Shown here in pieces: positions 1 to 13,232 of a stretch of DNA of 64,000 nucleotides (positions are counted from its first letter, which is position 1; each line of letters opens with the position of its first letter). The stretch is from Prinsepia uniflora (Eukaryota > Streptophyta > Magnoliopsida > Rosales > Rosaceae). The position numbers and the translations under genes were made by a program. The notes below the pieces were generated by a model. It ran no database searches. It was not told the origin of the DNA and was given only the letters and a program-made list of their open reading frames with translations. The stretch lies in contig CM064874.1 of the NCBI GenBank assembly GCA_032719365.1, positions 25,801,716 to 25,865,715 on the forward strand, read 5' to 3'.

Positions 1-537
1 GCTATCGTTCGCTCTGATCGAGGCCTCGGGGGGTTGTTTGACCAAGAACGCTTCAATGCTTAAGTCAACTTTGAAAAAGAAATCTCAAGAGTTTAAGTAG
101 CGTTGAATCGATATTATAGCCATTTAATTGCTATAATAATTGCTCATTATGACGATAATTATAGCCATTTAATTTTAATATTAATTATCCATTATTAAGA
201 ATAATGGTAATTAACTCTCGAGCAGAATATTAATATTATAGAGACTTTTAACCTGATTAAATAACGTATTTCGCTGGTTAATACATTATTTAATGTGCGG
301 GTGTCTACAAGCCATTAATGTTATTACCATGGGCAATTTGGACATTTTGGGAATTTTGAGCCACGTGGCAACTCCATAAATTTTGAGTGATTTTGGGTTC
401 GACAAACAAAATTTTTAATGAGTTAGTTAATGGAGGGACCGTATTGTCACGTTTTGAAATATTTAGGGGGGTAATTTCAACATTTGAAAGTTTAGGTTGA
501 ATCTATTAGAATATCAGCAGCAAAGTAGGCAAATTTA

Positions 538-1392
538 AGTTTTGGACAAATTTAACAAAAAATTTATCTGAAAACATCAAAATGGGTTTGCACTAGACTA
601 GATAAATTTAACTAAAATTTTACTTTTTTATTTGGACTAACTATTAGTAGCTAGCTGCCTTCCGTTATTCTTCGTCCTCTATTCTTCGTAAACTTTTTCA
701 TCTTGTTTCTCTCTCATTTCTCATTCATACTCTTCATCCTCTATTCTTCGTAAACTTTCTTCTTCATTCCCAAAATTCATTATCATTTGCATTCAGTAGC
801 TCTAAAATTTTGTGTGTTATCTAAAAAAAAAAAAAACGAATTTTCAAATTTTTTTCATTTATGAGTCGTTAATTGAGTCATACTTTTAGCATAGGGTTGT
901 TAAAAGTTTGATTTTTTGAAGTATATTGGAAATAGAGGTTCTTCGAGGCGAAAAATATCTTTTGCCACGTATATCGTCTTCCAAATAAAGACTTGAAGCT
1001 CAGGGTTGCTACTCTTCTTTCCTCTTGAGATGAATTCCCATTTAAAATTTTAGTTATTGTGTTTGCCTCCGAATTTGTTCTATCTAATTTCACCGTTAAA
1101 ATGAATATATCTATTTGAACCGTTAAAATACTAGCTATATATATTATGAATTTCCTGAATTATGGGATGGATTGATTTTGCACTCAAAATAGACATATTT
1201 ATTTGAACCGTTAAAAAATTAAAAACTAGTTAATGTAAGAAAGTTATATTGTTATATATGCAAATTTGAAAAAAAAAAAATGAATTTAGTATTCAAAATT
1301 GGTGAAAATATAGAGTATGATTTTGTAGCTGTAAAAACTAGCTATCTATTAATAACTTTTGGGTTATTTTAAGTTAAATTTGTCCAAACATT
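538..1392. mobile_element. Possible MITE (short TIRs, no coding capacity)
   Basis: The sequence TTTGGACAAATTTAAC at 541-556 reappears as its reverse complement at 1373-1388, with further weak matching outward, giving an inverted repeat of about 16-20 bp around some 850 bp of AT-rich non-coding DNA. That layout suits a miniature inverted-repeat element. I could not find a clean target-site duplication, so the ends are uncertain and chance pairing in AT-rich DNA remains possible. Confidence 0.35.
675..759. repeat. Short direct repeat, 22 bp, copies 62 bp apart
   Basis: TCCTCTATTCTTCGTAAACT plus two or three more bases occurs at 675-697 and again at 737-759, in a pyrimidine-rich stretch. Probably a local duplication. 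Confidence 0.7.
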
Positions 1393-1422
1393 TAGATAGT
1401 CTGATGTGGATGCTCTTGAAAG

Positions 1423-1455
1423 GTGTAAATTATAGGATAGTAAAGTGTAATTTAC
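1423..1455 (+). repeat. Relic of a Mutator-like TIR end
   Basis: This stretch closely resembles the right terminal repeat of the element at 28778-30135 (shared blocks GTGTAAA, TAG-ATAGTAAAGT and TAATTT). It looks like an isolated, decayed end of the same family. No partner end or TSD was established. Confidence 0.4.
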
Positions 1456-3635
1456 CATTTTTTTTATATAGAAATATTAGAAAAAGAGGGGAGATTGACC
1501 ATGTCACCTACTGGATTGAACACTAAAATACTTGCATTCAATGTAAGATCGATTGCAAATATTACGATACCAAAAAATTGGCATAGAAGACAAATATATC
1601 CGACAATTTTATCACTAGCCACATAGTGAGCCAATTTCGTCTAATTTTACTATATATTTCAATATTTCTGGCTAAAATATTAGGCGAGAGATAATTAAAA
1701 CCTAATTAAACAATTTTATGTAGAGTTATATTGAGATTCCTTTTTGGGCGGATCTTGTATGTGTAACATTACCATCCAACATAATTAATCTGGTAAATAT
1801 GCATGTTAGTGAGACCAGGGTTAAATGTTTTTAAAAATCCTGGATACTTAAATGTAAAATTTAAAAAATCGAAGTCTAAATATAAAATTTGGTGTAAAAC
1901 ACAAAGTACTTATGTGTAATTTTTCCTTCTTTTTATGAGGTGACCAACACATGGTGGGATGAGACATGATTAGTCTAATTGAAGGGAAGCAACAAGTTCT
2001 ATTCATGCCCAAAATGTTAATGTAGCAGAATTTGGAGTCGTTGTTCGATGACTCGCTTTCGAAGGAGCGGATATGCGAGTGTTTGGGTGAGGGAGATCTC
2101 TTCGCTACAGTTTGATGCAATGATGTGCGGTGTAAGCGACTAGGGAAATTGGGGTGAAGGCTGAAAGCCTTAGGCCATGGTGTCGATGTCCTACCCTAGA
2201 TGGACTCGTCCAGTTGACTTGGTCTCTAACCGCCTTCAAAGTAAGTGTGCCACTAGTAGAAACTGCTACTAGATAAGGTAAGAAATGGTTTTTGAATTGC
2301 AGCTCATAAACCATCATTTGAATCAAGTGAAAGTGGAGCAAGTGGGCATCTTTCTTGTGCTATTATTTTTTATGACTCTTTCGAGGACTTTAGATATTTT
2401 CTTTTGCACCTAGTCCAAGATCAATGTTGGCATGTTCATGATAGAAGCATGCAATTCAGAGTTAGAGGGAGGAGTTAGATAGACCAACATCTTTTAGCTA
2501 GACTATTCGAATACTAAACCAAAACACAAAAATGGTTCTACAGCTTATGCAGCTATAGAACTCATTAGTTGGTATATTCCAGTTATCAAAGTCATACTTG
2601 AAGAAACTGATTGTAGAGAGGGAGAGGGGAAGATCCAATCATTTTAGAGCATAAAATAAGTATTAGCATTGTGAATTGAATTACAGACGCATTAAGTAAA
2701 TTATCTCTAAACTAAGCCATAGGTTGGCATTCTTGGTTGAGAGATCGTTAAATGGTTGAACGTTTGTTGGAAATCATACCAAAGTGTTGGCAGAGTAGTA
2801 AAAAGACATCATGATGTTAGGGAGTGAGATTCTGAGGGTCTCAAAAATAGGTTTGATGCAGTCAAAATGAGGAAAGTAGTCTTCAAAACAAGTTGCACAA
2901 GCAAGTTGGGATGAAGTATGGTGGTCGGGAGGTCTCCAGAAACGAACTTGGGATGCAAGTCATGTAACAACCCGGTTTTTATTTATGAATTTTAAGGGAT
3001 TTTTCCAGGATGTTTATTTAAGATTAGAAAATTTTGTTGTTGAAACTTTTAATAGGTTGCTATTTGGGAGAAAGGCATTTTGGTCAAAATGGGAAATGAG
3101 ATATTTTGGGCAAGGTTGTTAGTATTGGTTGGGAGCCACCATCACATTATCATCACACAATTATCACCTCACTTCATCTCTTTTCTCCCATGCAACTCGA
3201 AAGAAACCACATAAACCCATTATTTCAATTTTAATTTTAGGACGTTTTCAGCTCAAACCAAGTTAGGGGTCGTGTTTATTGGATCCCCACGATCAAAACA
3301 AACTAAGGTAGAAATGCGTGGACACAGCTGGTACGATAAAAGGAAGATTTCCGAAACTTTCAAGGCTTATATCATGAAATCTATGTACTTATCCTTGATT
3401 TGAGCTTGGATTTGAATTCCTAAGGTTGAGTATATGAAGTTTCATATTTGGTTCGTCCGATTTGGTTGAGAAATGAGCACGAATATCGAGGTGGGCCAGG
3501 CTTATTTGATAGGTTTCAACGAGCTGAATTAGTTTCAAGCCAATCGGAGTTTGTTTAGGCGTAGTTTTGGGCATTTTTCTTCTTGGGAAATGTGTTCGGG
3601 ATGTGTTTACTGTCTCGGGGTTTAGGGGGTGTTTA

Positions 3636-5902
3636 TGACATGACTCAACCCTGAAAACATCTCATATTCTATACTTGGGTCTTGCTTCCGTCTAACAAGT
3701 CTTGTTGGACAAGGAATTTTCTTATTTCTACTTTTATCCTCATTTGACACATCCAAATTAAGTCCATCCTTATAGGGTTTCGCCAACGTGTAATCCACTC
3801 ACCCCATAAAGTGGAGGAATCCATTAAGTGACCATACACTAGTCGTATTCCATTATTAACATGATTCACAACCTAAAAAAAAAAAATACATGATTGCTCA
3901 CATTTTCTTCCTATCACCAATTTCCACATTGTAAAATATAAAATAAGATAATAGCTTCGCATAATACTTATAACTTTAATAGTTCCGTTGACATATCTAC
4001 TTAAGTTCCTTAACTAATCGCCTTCTTCCTAAATCCTTAATTTCTTTTACTCTCACATTTTATAATACATTTTTTGATACTCAATCTTTAAATACCTATA
4101 ACAAGATAACATAGTATACTAACATTACTTATAATCACTTCGTAACAAACCCCACATTATAGTTCAATAGCTAATCACCAAACATCATTACAGGCATTTA
4201 CCAAATATTCCATTTATCACAATTGGAATGTAGTTTATTAATACTCATTATATCATCATTGTCAAGTATTTCTTACATCATAACACCAACGTGTTGATTA
4301 GGCATTCATCATTACACATTATCAAGACAAGTCATTATCAATATAACATCCACATAAACACCAAACATCATAGTTAATCCTTTTTTTATCATTCGCATGA
4401 ATTTACTAATATTCAAGTTTAATTGTAAATCCTTAATACCCTAAGTATGCATTACAATACTAACAAAGAAAAAAGGTTAAGGTTTTTTCCTTAAAATTAT
4501 GTTCATAGCCAAACTCCCATTTTACCATTTCCAAAATTGTTCTAACATTTCCATTATAATCTTTTATCATCCAAGAAGGGATTCTAAATTAATACCCAAC
4601 TCTAATTTATTCACAAAATATAGCATGATACCTTAAAAATCCAAAACTATATTCAAAAGAGGTCATACTAATTGGGAGATTACACAATTGAACTCCTAAG
4701 AACGTAATAAAGAACTTTCATTTTGACTGGTTAGCGAGAGGACAACGGATGTTTCCTCACATGCCACCATGGCCCTCTGCACGTGAGCCTCATGCGCCTA
4801 CACATGGGGTCATCTTCTTCCTTTGTCTTCGACCCGTTTTCCTACAAAAATTAGTCGATCAACCCTCGACAGGACCTGGCCGTATCTTGGATAATTTTCA
4901 ACCATTTTCAAGGTTTCAAACACTAAAATTCCTCTCTTTGGACTAGAAGAAGATCTATAATTGTGGAAGGGAGAAAAACTCACCCAAAACTCCCAGTTCA
5001 AGTTTTCCAGATTCCAGCCATGGTTCTAAACTCTTCATGTAGCTCCCCCCGCCCCCCATGTTTGAACTCTCGGTTTCCTTCCTCAGGATGATTGTAGGAC
5101 CTCTAAGAACACCCTAAAGTACTTTTTTTCAGGTTCTCAGCCTAGAACCAGAAGTCCTGAATCAAAGACACATGGGTGCCTTGAGTGCCCTCACAGTTTC
5201 TTCATCTTTCTTCACTAGTTTTGACCAATTTCTCTCTCATTTCTCTCTCCCTCTCTCTTTCTCTCTCTCTCTCTCTCTTCTCTCCCTTTCTCTTTCTCTC
5301 TCCCTCTCTCTTTCTCGTTCTCTCTCTTTCTCTTTCTCTCTCCTCCTCTCTCTCTCTCTCTTTCTCTCTCTATCTCTCTTTCTCTCTTTTTCTCTCTCTT
5401 TCTTTTTCTCTCTTTTCTTCCTCTTATCTCTCCATGCCTTTCCTTCCTCACAGTGGCAACCTATTCATGTTGTTCTTCTTTTCGACCTATTACCATCAAA
5501 CACCTCCCAATCACACACTACCCCCAAATCTATATATATATATATATAGAGAGGCATGTCAACAATAGAGAAATTACGAGACAGATATGGAATCCTCTAG
5601 ACACATGTCACCATCCCATATGATCCATGTGCCAATATTATCTAATCACCAAATTACACTTTTTGTCAAAATTACTAAAATACCCCTAAGCATTCTTAAT
5701 CAATATCGATTTGATTCGACCTCTATTTTTGGCATGCCACTTGTCTACGCACTCAGAAGGCCGAGAAATTCATAACGGTCTTTTCAAATTTTCTAAAGGA
5801 TGTCCCGGACAAAAAGTTAACTATGTATCTTTCAAAGGCAAAATCGTCATTTTTCTTTTTATTTTTCAATTTTCACCTTTTCTCGAGATTCGAGTTGTTA
5901 TA
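3636..5902 (-). mobile_element. Solo LTR, reverse orientation, near-perfect TSD
   Basis: On the plus strand it reads TGACATGACTCAACCC... to ...GAGTTGTTATA, the reverse of a TGTAAC...TGTCA LTR whose first bases have mutated to TATAAC. GTTTA at 3631-3635 and GTTTG at 5903-5907 form a TSD with one mismatch. When the insert is taken out, the flanks join into continuous LTR sequence. It carries a long pyrimidine tract at 5228-5415 and a (TA)n run near 5530-5548. No coding sequence is present; the open frames over the CT tract are low-complexity artefacts. Confidence 0.7.
5228..5415. repeat. CT-rich microsatellite tract (about 190 bp)
   Basis: An almost pure pyrimidine strand made of TCTC, TTTC and CCTC words lies inside the reverse solo LTR. 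It yields spurious Ser/Leu-rich frames on the plus strand and Arg/Glu-rich frames on the minus strand, which I do not count as genes. Confidence 0.9.
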
Positions 5903-6313
5903 GTTTGTATATGAACTTTTATGAAGTGTTGGTAACCCTCGAGTATTGCTTTGACAGGCGAAAATGTTCCAGGGACTTTTGAGGAGCACCCGCTCAAGAT
6001 TGAGCTACCAGTTCGACTGTGAGTGGACATTTTCTTTCATAACTGTGATGCATGCATATTTATATATTTATATGGATTTAAACTATGGTTTTTATGGTTA
6101 CGATTTGGTTATGTGATTGGAAATGATTTCTAGCTAAATGTTGGGTTTTAGGTATATATGTGGATATTCAGTTGTGGTTTTCTAGACACAGGTTTTACTA
6201 ATGGTTTTGGAAACCGAATTTTGAGTTGGTGCCCGAGAGGTAAATGTTTTGGGCTGGTGCCGGGTCAAAAGGTATTTTGGTTTGACTTTAGTTATGTTTT
6301 CTGGTTGGGTCAA

Positions 6314-8683
6314 TGTACCGACCCAAACATTATTTTATTGTAAACTCTATTAATTAATGCAAAATGACCATTTTACTCCTGATGGGAAAAAAGTTTACTT
6401 TTGGACTGGGATTCTTTTTGCACTTTGACCTATGACCGTGACGTAGATCGGGATGTCACGAGTTTGTAGACAAGCGGCACGTCTAAATCGAGCGTCGGAC
6501 GGAGAAGTTATGGTCACAAAATCGAAATCAGGAATTTAACGCCTCGGGATTCGAATTAATTAAACCTTGATTCTAATTGGTTGGAAAATTAAATGTGAGC
6601 CCTTGGATGAGTGACAAGTGTCACTTATCCCATTGGTGACTTTTCCCTATTTTATGGATCTTGGTCTGATTGGCCATATATTTAATTCATTTTCCCACAT
6701 CTCTCTTCCTCCCATTCGGTTATCTTCATCATTTTCATTTTCCTTTAACCTGTGCACCCCATTACATACAAACACCATGACCGACTACTTTTATCCTCAT
6801 CCGTCACTGTAAACAGCCGAGGGAGATAGAGAGAGTGTGACCTTGAGGTTCAAACAAAGGCAACTGTGAGGCTGTGCATGGCAGAGACACGGCAGAGGTG
6901 AGAAAAACACAAACCCGAAAGCCCTTTTAAAACCCATTTTTGGAACTTGGGTGTTTAACGTCTAAAGATTGATTTCGTTGTTTGGGTGTGATTCTTTGGA
7001 CTAGGACGAGTTCATTGGATGTGGTTTCGAGGAAGGAGGCGGTCGAAATCCAGAGATATCGACGGGGGAAAACACGACCACTGTTCAAAGATCGAAGGTA
7101 CAAGTCTAGCCCGTTTTTCCTAGATTTAGTTGCATAGATACATACCTAGGACTGAGACAAAGGTATAGGAAGAAACCCGGCCTAAAATGGTGTAGAAATG
7201 GCCAAATGGTGGCTGGGTCAGAACACGGGTATGCCCGACCCAGTTGCAGGTCCACGAGTCAACCCGTTCTGAGGTATGAGATGATGATGTCATCATGTCA
7301 GACTTGTGATAAATCCTAGAGTGACACGTGTCAAACATGACAGCTATCAGGTGACGTCAACACAGTTGACTAGCGTTGACTTTCCCTTTGACCAATACTG
7401 ACTTTCCATTTGACCAGTACGTGGGGGCGCGTGAGGGGGAATATTGAGGTGGGACTAGCACCATTTTCAAGGTTTCGACGATATGAATCCAATGGTGGTG
7501 ATTTCGTGTCGATCGGAGATCGTTAGGTTGGTTAAAATTGGATTTAATGCCACGGGAAGTGTGTTCGGGCAGCTTTTTTGGGCCAGTATTATTCTAGGGT
7601 CTTATGTTTGCACTTGTAGGACCCATTAGTGACCTTTGGATGTGTTTGGACAGGTTTAGGCAGTTCATTGAGCAGCGAGGACCGTGTGTGAATGGGCTTT
7701 TGATTTTGAAATGGTTGCATGTATAACTGTTTTTACTGTTTTACTTTACGATTGAGATTGGGTGATTCTTGGTATTATATGATGATACTTTATATGTATT
7801 ACAATGTTTTGGGCATGAGACTCGTCTGGATATATATGAATCTGTTTTTGAAGTCAAATAGGGATTTCTGTGGAATTTAATAGTATTGCACTGTGTATAC
7901 TTACCTTATGATTATTGTCTCCTCCAGACGTCTCGTAGTATCTTGTAGTAGTTACAGGCACTGCCAGAGAGGGGTTGACCCGATGGGTAGCTCACGATCA
8001 GGAGTGCAGTTATGGATGATACCCCCAGGGAGGGTCATTGATCTGCGTGTCATCAACATGTGTGGACCCTAGGGAGACTTGGGATTGAGACCCCGAGTGG
8101 CACGCGTAGCCTTAGGACCGTGGCATCGGGGATGCCAAACATCAAGGATGTCGGGGTTTGGTTTTACAGTGCACTATTATTATGATTGTTTCCCTATTTG
8201 GTTATATATGATTATATGATTCTATGATACTATTACGATATCTATGTTTTGACTCAATGCATGCAAGTTTGAAAACGGAGGGGTAAAATCTTATGATTAT
8301 AATATTATTAAATTGGTTTTGGAAACATCATTTATTTTTAGCCCACTCACTCTTTATTGTTTTATTGACCCCTCCAGGCCGTGCAACCGAGGTAGAGGAG
8401 GAAGACTCGGAGTCCAAGGCATAGATTTCGTAGTTACGCACCTGTACACCCTGTTGATTAGGTTGAGCACCGTTTTGTAACCTTACATTTGTGCTTGTAT
8501 TTTGTATTTGTACAATCTCTGGTCTGACAGTGTTGAACTCTAAACTCGTATGTTTGACTTATTTATTTTAATTCGAAAAACTTTAAGCCCGTTAAGGGTA
8601 ATTTCAGTATTTTAGAGTTATTGTCAAACGAGAGCAGGGCACATCCCCGGGTGGTCTCAAGGGGATCAGGATGAGTCTTGTTA
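6314..8683 (+). mobile_element. Solo LTR with perfect 5-bp TSD GTCAA
   Basis: It starts TGTACCGACCC (a variant of TGTAACGACCC) and ends ...ATGAGTCTTGTTA. GTCAA precedes it at 6309-6313 and follows it at 8684-8688. Removing the insert restores the homologous arrangement seen at 46826-46860 (TTGGTCAACC...GATTGGATCG). It carries the conserved near-palindrome at 6605-6630 and the box TAGACAAGCGGCAC at 6467-6480. It is 2,370 bp and non-coding. Confidence 0.88.
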
Positions 8684-9366
8684 GTCAACCCCAAGCAATT
8701 GGATCGCTACTCCGGAGTTGGACTTCGAGGATTCCCATACACGGGCTCAGACGTGGTCAGAGTTGGACTTAATATGTGCCGATAGAGTTGGACTTCGCAG
8801 GAACTGTGGTTGTCTAATGGTAGTACTGTGGGAATGTTGGTTGGACTAGCTGGGTGGGGTTGACTATTCTTGGGGGCTGTGCCTGGGATTATGTATGTTG
8901 CATGATTTTTATTGAATCCTGAATTTATGCATAAGTGGCATGTTTTACTCACCATTTATGTTTCTTTGTTATGCATGCATGTTTTCATAAAACGGAGAGA
9001 ATATTGATAATTTCATAACCCGATTTTCAAAGGCTTTATTTTTGTTCACTCACGGTTTTATTGGTTTTCTTACCCTCCAAGCTGATTTTGTGACGAGGGC
9101 TGATTCGAGGCTGAGGCACTACTATCCTTGGACCGCGCACTCATTTTGAACTAGAGTAGGATTCTGGTTTTATTTATTGTTTTACTAGTGCTATGTATAA
9201 CCGTGATTAAACTCTGTTAACGGTTGACATGTGAACTTATCTTTAGTCTGACATTATGTGCATGTTTATTTTGGACTAGGAGTATTTTTGGTATTCGAAG
9301 TTATGGTATCAGACGGGAGCAGACCTCTTCTCAATTATCGAGGTATTTTCGAGGAGGGTTCTGCCA

Positions 9367-12300
9367 CCTAGTTGTTACTTTGATAAGTCAGGATGCTCTG
9401 GGGATTTCCGAGGAGCGCACAACTCAAGAGTGAGCTACCAATTTGATTGTAAGTGGACTGTTTGTTTATTAAATTGAGATGCATGCAAATTTATATATTT
9501 CTATGGTTTTATTGCATGGTATGGTTTGCAATTGAGTGAATATACTATTATAAATGCTTTTTGGATAATTGCCTAATTTTACAATATATATTCAGGATGC
9601 TGATTTCTTGACACAAGTTATGATGGATTTTGGGAAAACCCAAATTTTGGGCTCATGCCTGCCTTATAAATATTTTGGGTTTTTATGAGGTATTTTAAAA
9701 GCAAGTTAAACAATATTTTGTAAATTATTTTTTTTCCAGTATAATCACCCTCATATGATTGGATCACTATTTCAGAGTTGGACTCCGAATGACAGGACCC
9801 GCCCCGATCCCTATGGGACCACATGGGGACGTGCCCTGGTCCCGTCTGACACCTAAAATAACATACCAATTTTAACCTCAAACGTTCAAATGCATAAATA
9901 ACCAAATTAAAGTTTTACATCAAATCCGAAATAAACAGATGTCAGACAAGGGATGAAATCCAAAATTACAAGTTGCGAGCACGACTCTAAAATAAACCTG
10001 CGGGTAAACCACCCAACAGGGGTTCAGGTACGCAGAAGTAGATCTATGCCTCAGCCTCAGGATCCTCCTCTACCTCAGTAGCACAGCCTAAAGGGGTTAC
10101 CAAAACATTAAGGGTGAGTGGGCCGAAACTCAAGCTTATAAAACCATTTAATAAGTAAAACATATAATTTACCCCTCCGTTTTCCAAACATGCATGCATC
10201 AGAATTTAAAACCATAAATCATATAGTATGAACCATAAGGCATGTAATAAAACCATAGACATAAATATAGCCACTGCACTATACACTCCAATCCTGACAT
10301 CCCCGATGTCTGACGTCCCTGACGTCCAATAAGGTCACAGTCTCAAGGCTACGCGTGCCACTCGGGTCTCAATTCCGAGTCCAATCCCCGAACCCTGTCT
10401 GGGTACGGCATCTCAAATGCCTAGCGTCCTAGACGCTCGACCTCCCTGACGTCAAATAAGCAATCCCGCTCCTGAGTCATTTTACGGTCCGGTTCCTCTG
10501 TAGAATGACCCCTCGCAGGCAATGCGCTATGACCACTCCGGGGTACCACATCCGGAGGAGACAGTATCATAAGAATGGATCTATACAGTGCAGTACCAAA
10601 TACATTTTATTGATATCCACATGTAAAGTTTCATCAGACGGGTTTCAAACCCAAATACCGTGAAACGTGCCATAACCATAATTTCAATATCATCAAAACC
10701 ATTTCTTGATTCCAGCATGTGAACATATAAGTAAATCAGAAAACATTTAAGCATGCAAGGATTTAATGAAATCGGGCCCACTCACAGTACGATCCCGCGG
10801 TGAACCTGCGCGTACGAACTTGTACCGGGATTATCGTACAATTCCTGTCACTCCAAATCACACGTAAGGGTCACTACAAGTCTTAAACATTTATCCAAAA
10901 AGTCCGAAACAGAAACCGGCTCGAGGAAACCGTCAACACGTTTCCCGAGACAACCGGTCCTAAACTGACCCTCCTAACTATCTCAGATCAACATGGTTAA
11001 TTCATCAAAAATGTTCAGAATGATGAGGGGAACAAAAGTCATGTTGATCGTGAACAGAGATAAGGTCCAACGCGCCCTCAAAGGCCACCCAAAGTGGCTG
11101 CACGTGAAAGTCACGCGCCTGACACTGTAGCTGCTACAGTGTCACCTTCTTCACCCGATAGCCCTGCTATTCGGACCTTCAACCCGCGATATGACCCTGG
11201 CAATTAACCCTGAATTTCAACTCGATTTCAATCCAATTTGATCATAACATGTTTATTATTCTTCCAATTTAAGTTCTGTGACAAAAATTTTCCTCGACAA
11301 GTCCCTTAACTGGCCATTCGACCCGTGATCAACCAAACGGGTTGATCACCCCAACTCACTGGTTTCCAAACCAAAATCAAATTAACCTCCCAGTAAGCTT
11401 CCTAAGGCTAAAACGAACTGAAACAAATGATCAATTTACCAAGGAATTACCTGGAAGTGTTCGTCCAAGTCTCTGCAACTCCATTGAAACGGGGACCTCA
11501 GTTCCAGTCCAAAAGTGGCTGGTTCCTCTTGAATTCGATATGGCTAAGCTCCAATCGCTCCCAGAAAGCTAAACCAGGCCTTGGTTTGGCCCAACGAGCA
11601 CCAGAAATCAAAAACCCGATTTCCCTCCAAATTTTCCCGAAGTGGTTTCTCTCTGGTTCCTCACCAATTCTCAGTTCTCTCAATGGCAGAGTGATGCTCA
11701 CACACGTTCTAATCAATTTTAAACAACCTAAGCCGTCCCAGAGGCTCGTGGAAGTCCAATCTGTCCACTGAGATTGTTCCCCGAAAAGCTTCGATCCAGA
11801 ATTAAAAATGGTGTCCACTGATGAAGAGTGACTCAGCCCACGTTGAGATAGTCTGAAATGCTTAGTTAATTCTCCCCTTTCCAGTTCACCACAGCCTAAA
11901 ATTATTAAGATTGCACAGAAACACCGCACACGGTGGTGCAGCCGCTGTCCCCCACGTTTTTCTACAGTAACCAGGGCAAAATGACCAAAATGCCCCTGGT
12001 TCAATAATTACCAAAACGCCCTTCACTTTCTAGACCCGTGTCTCAACCATACGAAGTCCGATTTCGGCGTGCCGCCTGTCTACGGACTCAGGGCATCGAG
12101 ACCTACCTAACGGTCCTTGAGTCATGTGAAAATTAGTTGCCAAATGAAAAGTCAACATTTTCGCCCCCATCGTCCAAATTACGGTAATGCCCCTGAACTT
12201 CCGATAGTCATAACTTTTTCCCTGATCGTCCGAATTGGACGTGCCACCTGTCTATGGACTCGTGACGTCCAGAACTACGTCACGGTCATTGGTCAAAGTC

Positions 12301-12466
12301 CATTTGACCCTCAATTCAAAAAGTCAACAATTTGGTCATACCAATCGCAAGGGTAAAAACGTCAATTCATACATTAAATTACATTATCAAAATCCTCGAA
12401 TTTCCGGGGTGTTACACCGAAGGTTCTCAGACACGAACTCTGACGTCATCAAAGTTGGACTCCACA
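9367..12466 (+). mobile_element. LTR fragment interrupted by a solo LTR
   Basis: 9367-9789 resembles the middle of the forward LTRs (compare 5940-6060: GGGACTTTTGAGGAGC..., GTGAGTGGACATTT, GATGCATGC). 12422-12466 continues it with the AGTTGGACTCC motif repeats also found at 8698-8780, 46851-46930 and 52010-52060. The fragment begins abruptly against the end of the LTR at 9366 and stops where the LINE remnant begins near 12467. Confidence 0.55.
9790..12416 (-). mobile_element. Solo LTR of the chromodomain gypsy family, TSD CCGAA
   Basis: On the plus strand it runs from TGACAGGACCCGCCCC to CCGGGGTGTTACA and is clearly homologous along its length to the two LTRs of the element at 31496-41260. 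CCGAA is found at 9785-9789 and again at 12417-12421, so this is a clean solo LTR of 2,627 bp. It probably arose by recombination between the two LTRs of a full element. Its version of the LTR palindrome (near 11124-11148) has a 3-bp loop where the other copies are perfect. A 168-codon minus-strand frame at 11498-12004 lies wholly inside it and is not considered a gene. Confidence 0.93.
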
Positions 12467-13232
12467 GAGAGCACCCATATGAGGAATCAACTTTCCTCCT
12501 CATTAAATTGAGAGTCGGTGGAAGAATGTTGTGACAAGCACGCCAAATGAATATCTTGACTTTAGTTGGCAAATTTAATCTCCAAATTTGTTTCCAAAAT
12601 TTTTCCTTAATAGCACTGGAGGAACCATCTGCCCCATTATCTCGCTATTCATCAATGATTTTGAGAGTAGCACGATAACCTAACTTGACAGAGTACTAAC
12701 CGTTGTAATTAAAAACCAAATATAGGCCATCTAGACCAAATATAGGTCATCTAGAGTTTTCTTGATAGTACCCAAAGGAATGCTAAGTATAGATTCTGCA
12801 TCCTCGTCACAAAACTTCTACCTGATTAACTCAATGCTCTAGCTACCATCACTCAACACGAGTGAAGAAACCATGTAGATCCCAAGTAGTCCCCCAAGAT
12901 CGATTGGATAGAAATTCGGTCATCTAGGCATCCATTTTTCACAAAAAAAAAACATTTATACATCTGCCCTCACCCTACACAACAACCTAGCCGAGATGAT
13001 ATCCCTACCCCAAAGAACCGCCCTCCAAATCATGGATGGAGAAGGGCCAAGTTCAACAGTAAGTAGGTCATCATTTGAATAATAGTGAGCCTTCATAATC
13101 ATCAAAACAAGGGAATTTGGTCTATCAAGCAATCACCAAGCTTGTTTAGCAACCAAAGTATGGTTGAAAGTCTCAAAAATTTTAAAACCTAATCCATCCA
13201 AGCATTTCGGTATATGAATTCTATGCCATGAG

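Larger units (their letters stand above)
1..2962. other. AT-rich unassigned region with transposon relics
   Basis: No gene could be supported here. Open frames are short, lack recognisable domains and overlap AT-rich or low-complexity sequence. Two minus-strand frames at 1848-2341 were read and match no family I know. The stretch holds an A13 run near 822, a short direct repeat at 675-759, a possible MITE at 538-1392 and degenerate pieces resembling the TIRs of the Mutator-like element at 28778-30135 (around 450-520, 1423-1455 and 1830-1930). It is probably old intergenic DNA made of decayed repeats. Confidence 0.5.
2963..9366 (+). mobile_element. Old Ty3/gypsy-type LTR (forward), split by two solo LTRs
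   Basis: The LTR opens with TGTAACAACCCGG at 2963 and closes near 9366 with a tail (GACGGGAGCAGACC...GTTCTGCCA) like those of other LTRs in the window. Its own pieces are 2963-3635, about 5908-6313 and 8689-9366. With the inserts removed, the pieces read continuously against homologous LTR sequence at 46200-47270 and 51350-52570. No TSD was found: AGTCA on the left and CCTAG on the right differ. The right side instead abuts the interior of another LTR at 9367, so a rearrangement or deletion probably occurred at that junction. Confidence 0.6.

Noticed and set aside
1848..2341. Two overlapping minus-strand frames of 78 and 90 codons
   Set aside because: No start context, domain or homologous motif was recognised, and the area is repeat-like.
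5172..5568. Overlapping 125-127 codon Ser/Leu-rich frames and an Arg/Glu-rich minus frame
   Set aside because: Artefacts of a CT microsatellite within an LTR.
11498..12004. 168-codon minus-strand open frame
   Set aside because: It lies entirely inside a solo LTR, has no known domain, and is not kept in the matching part of the two intact LTRs at 31496-34072 and 38685-41260.
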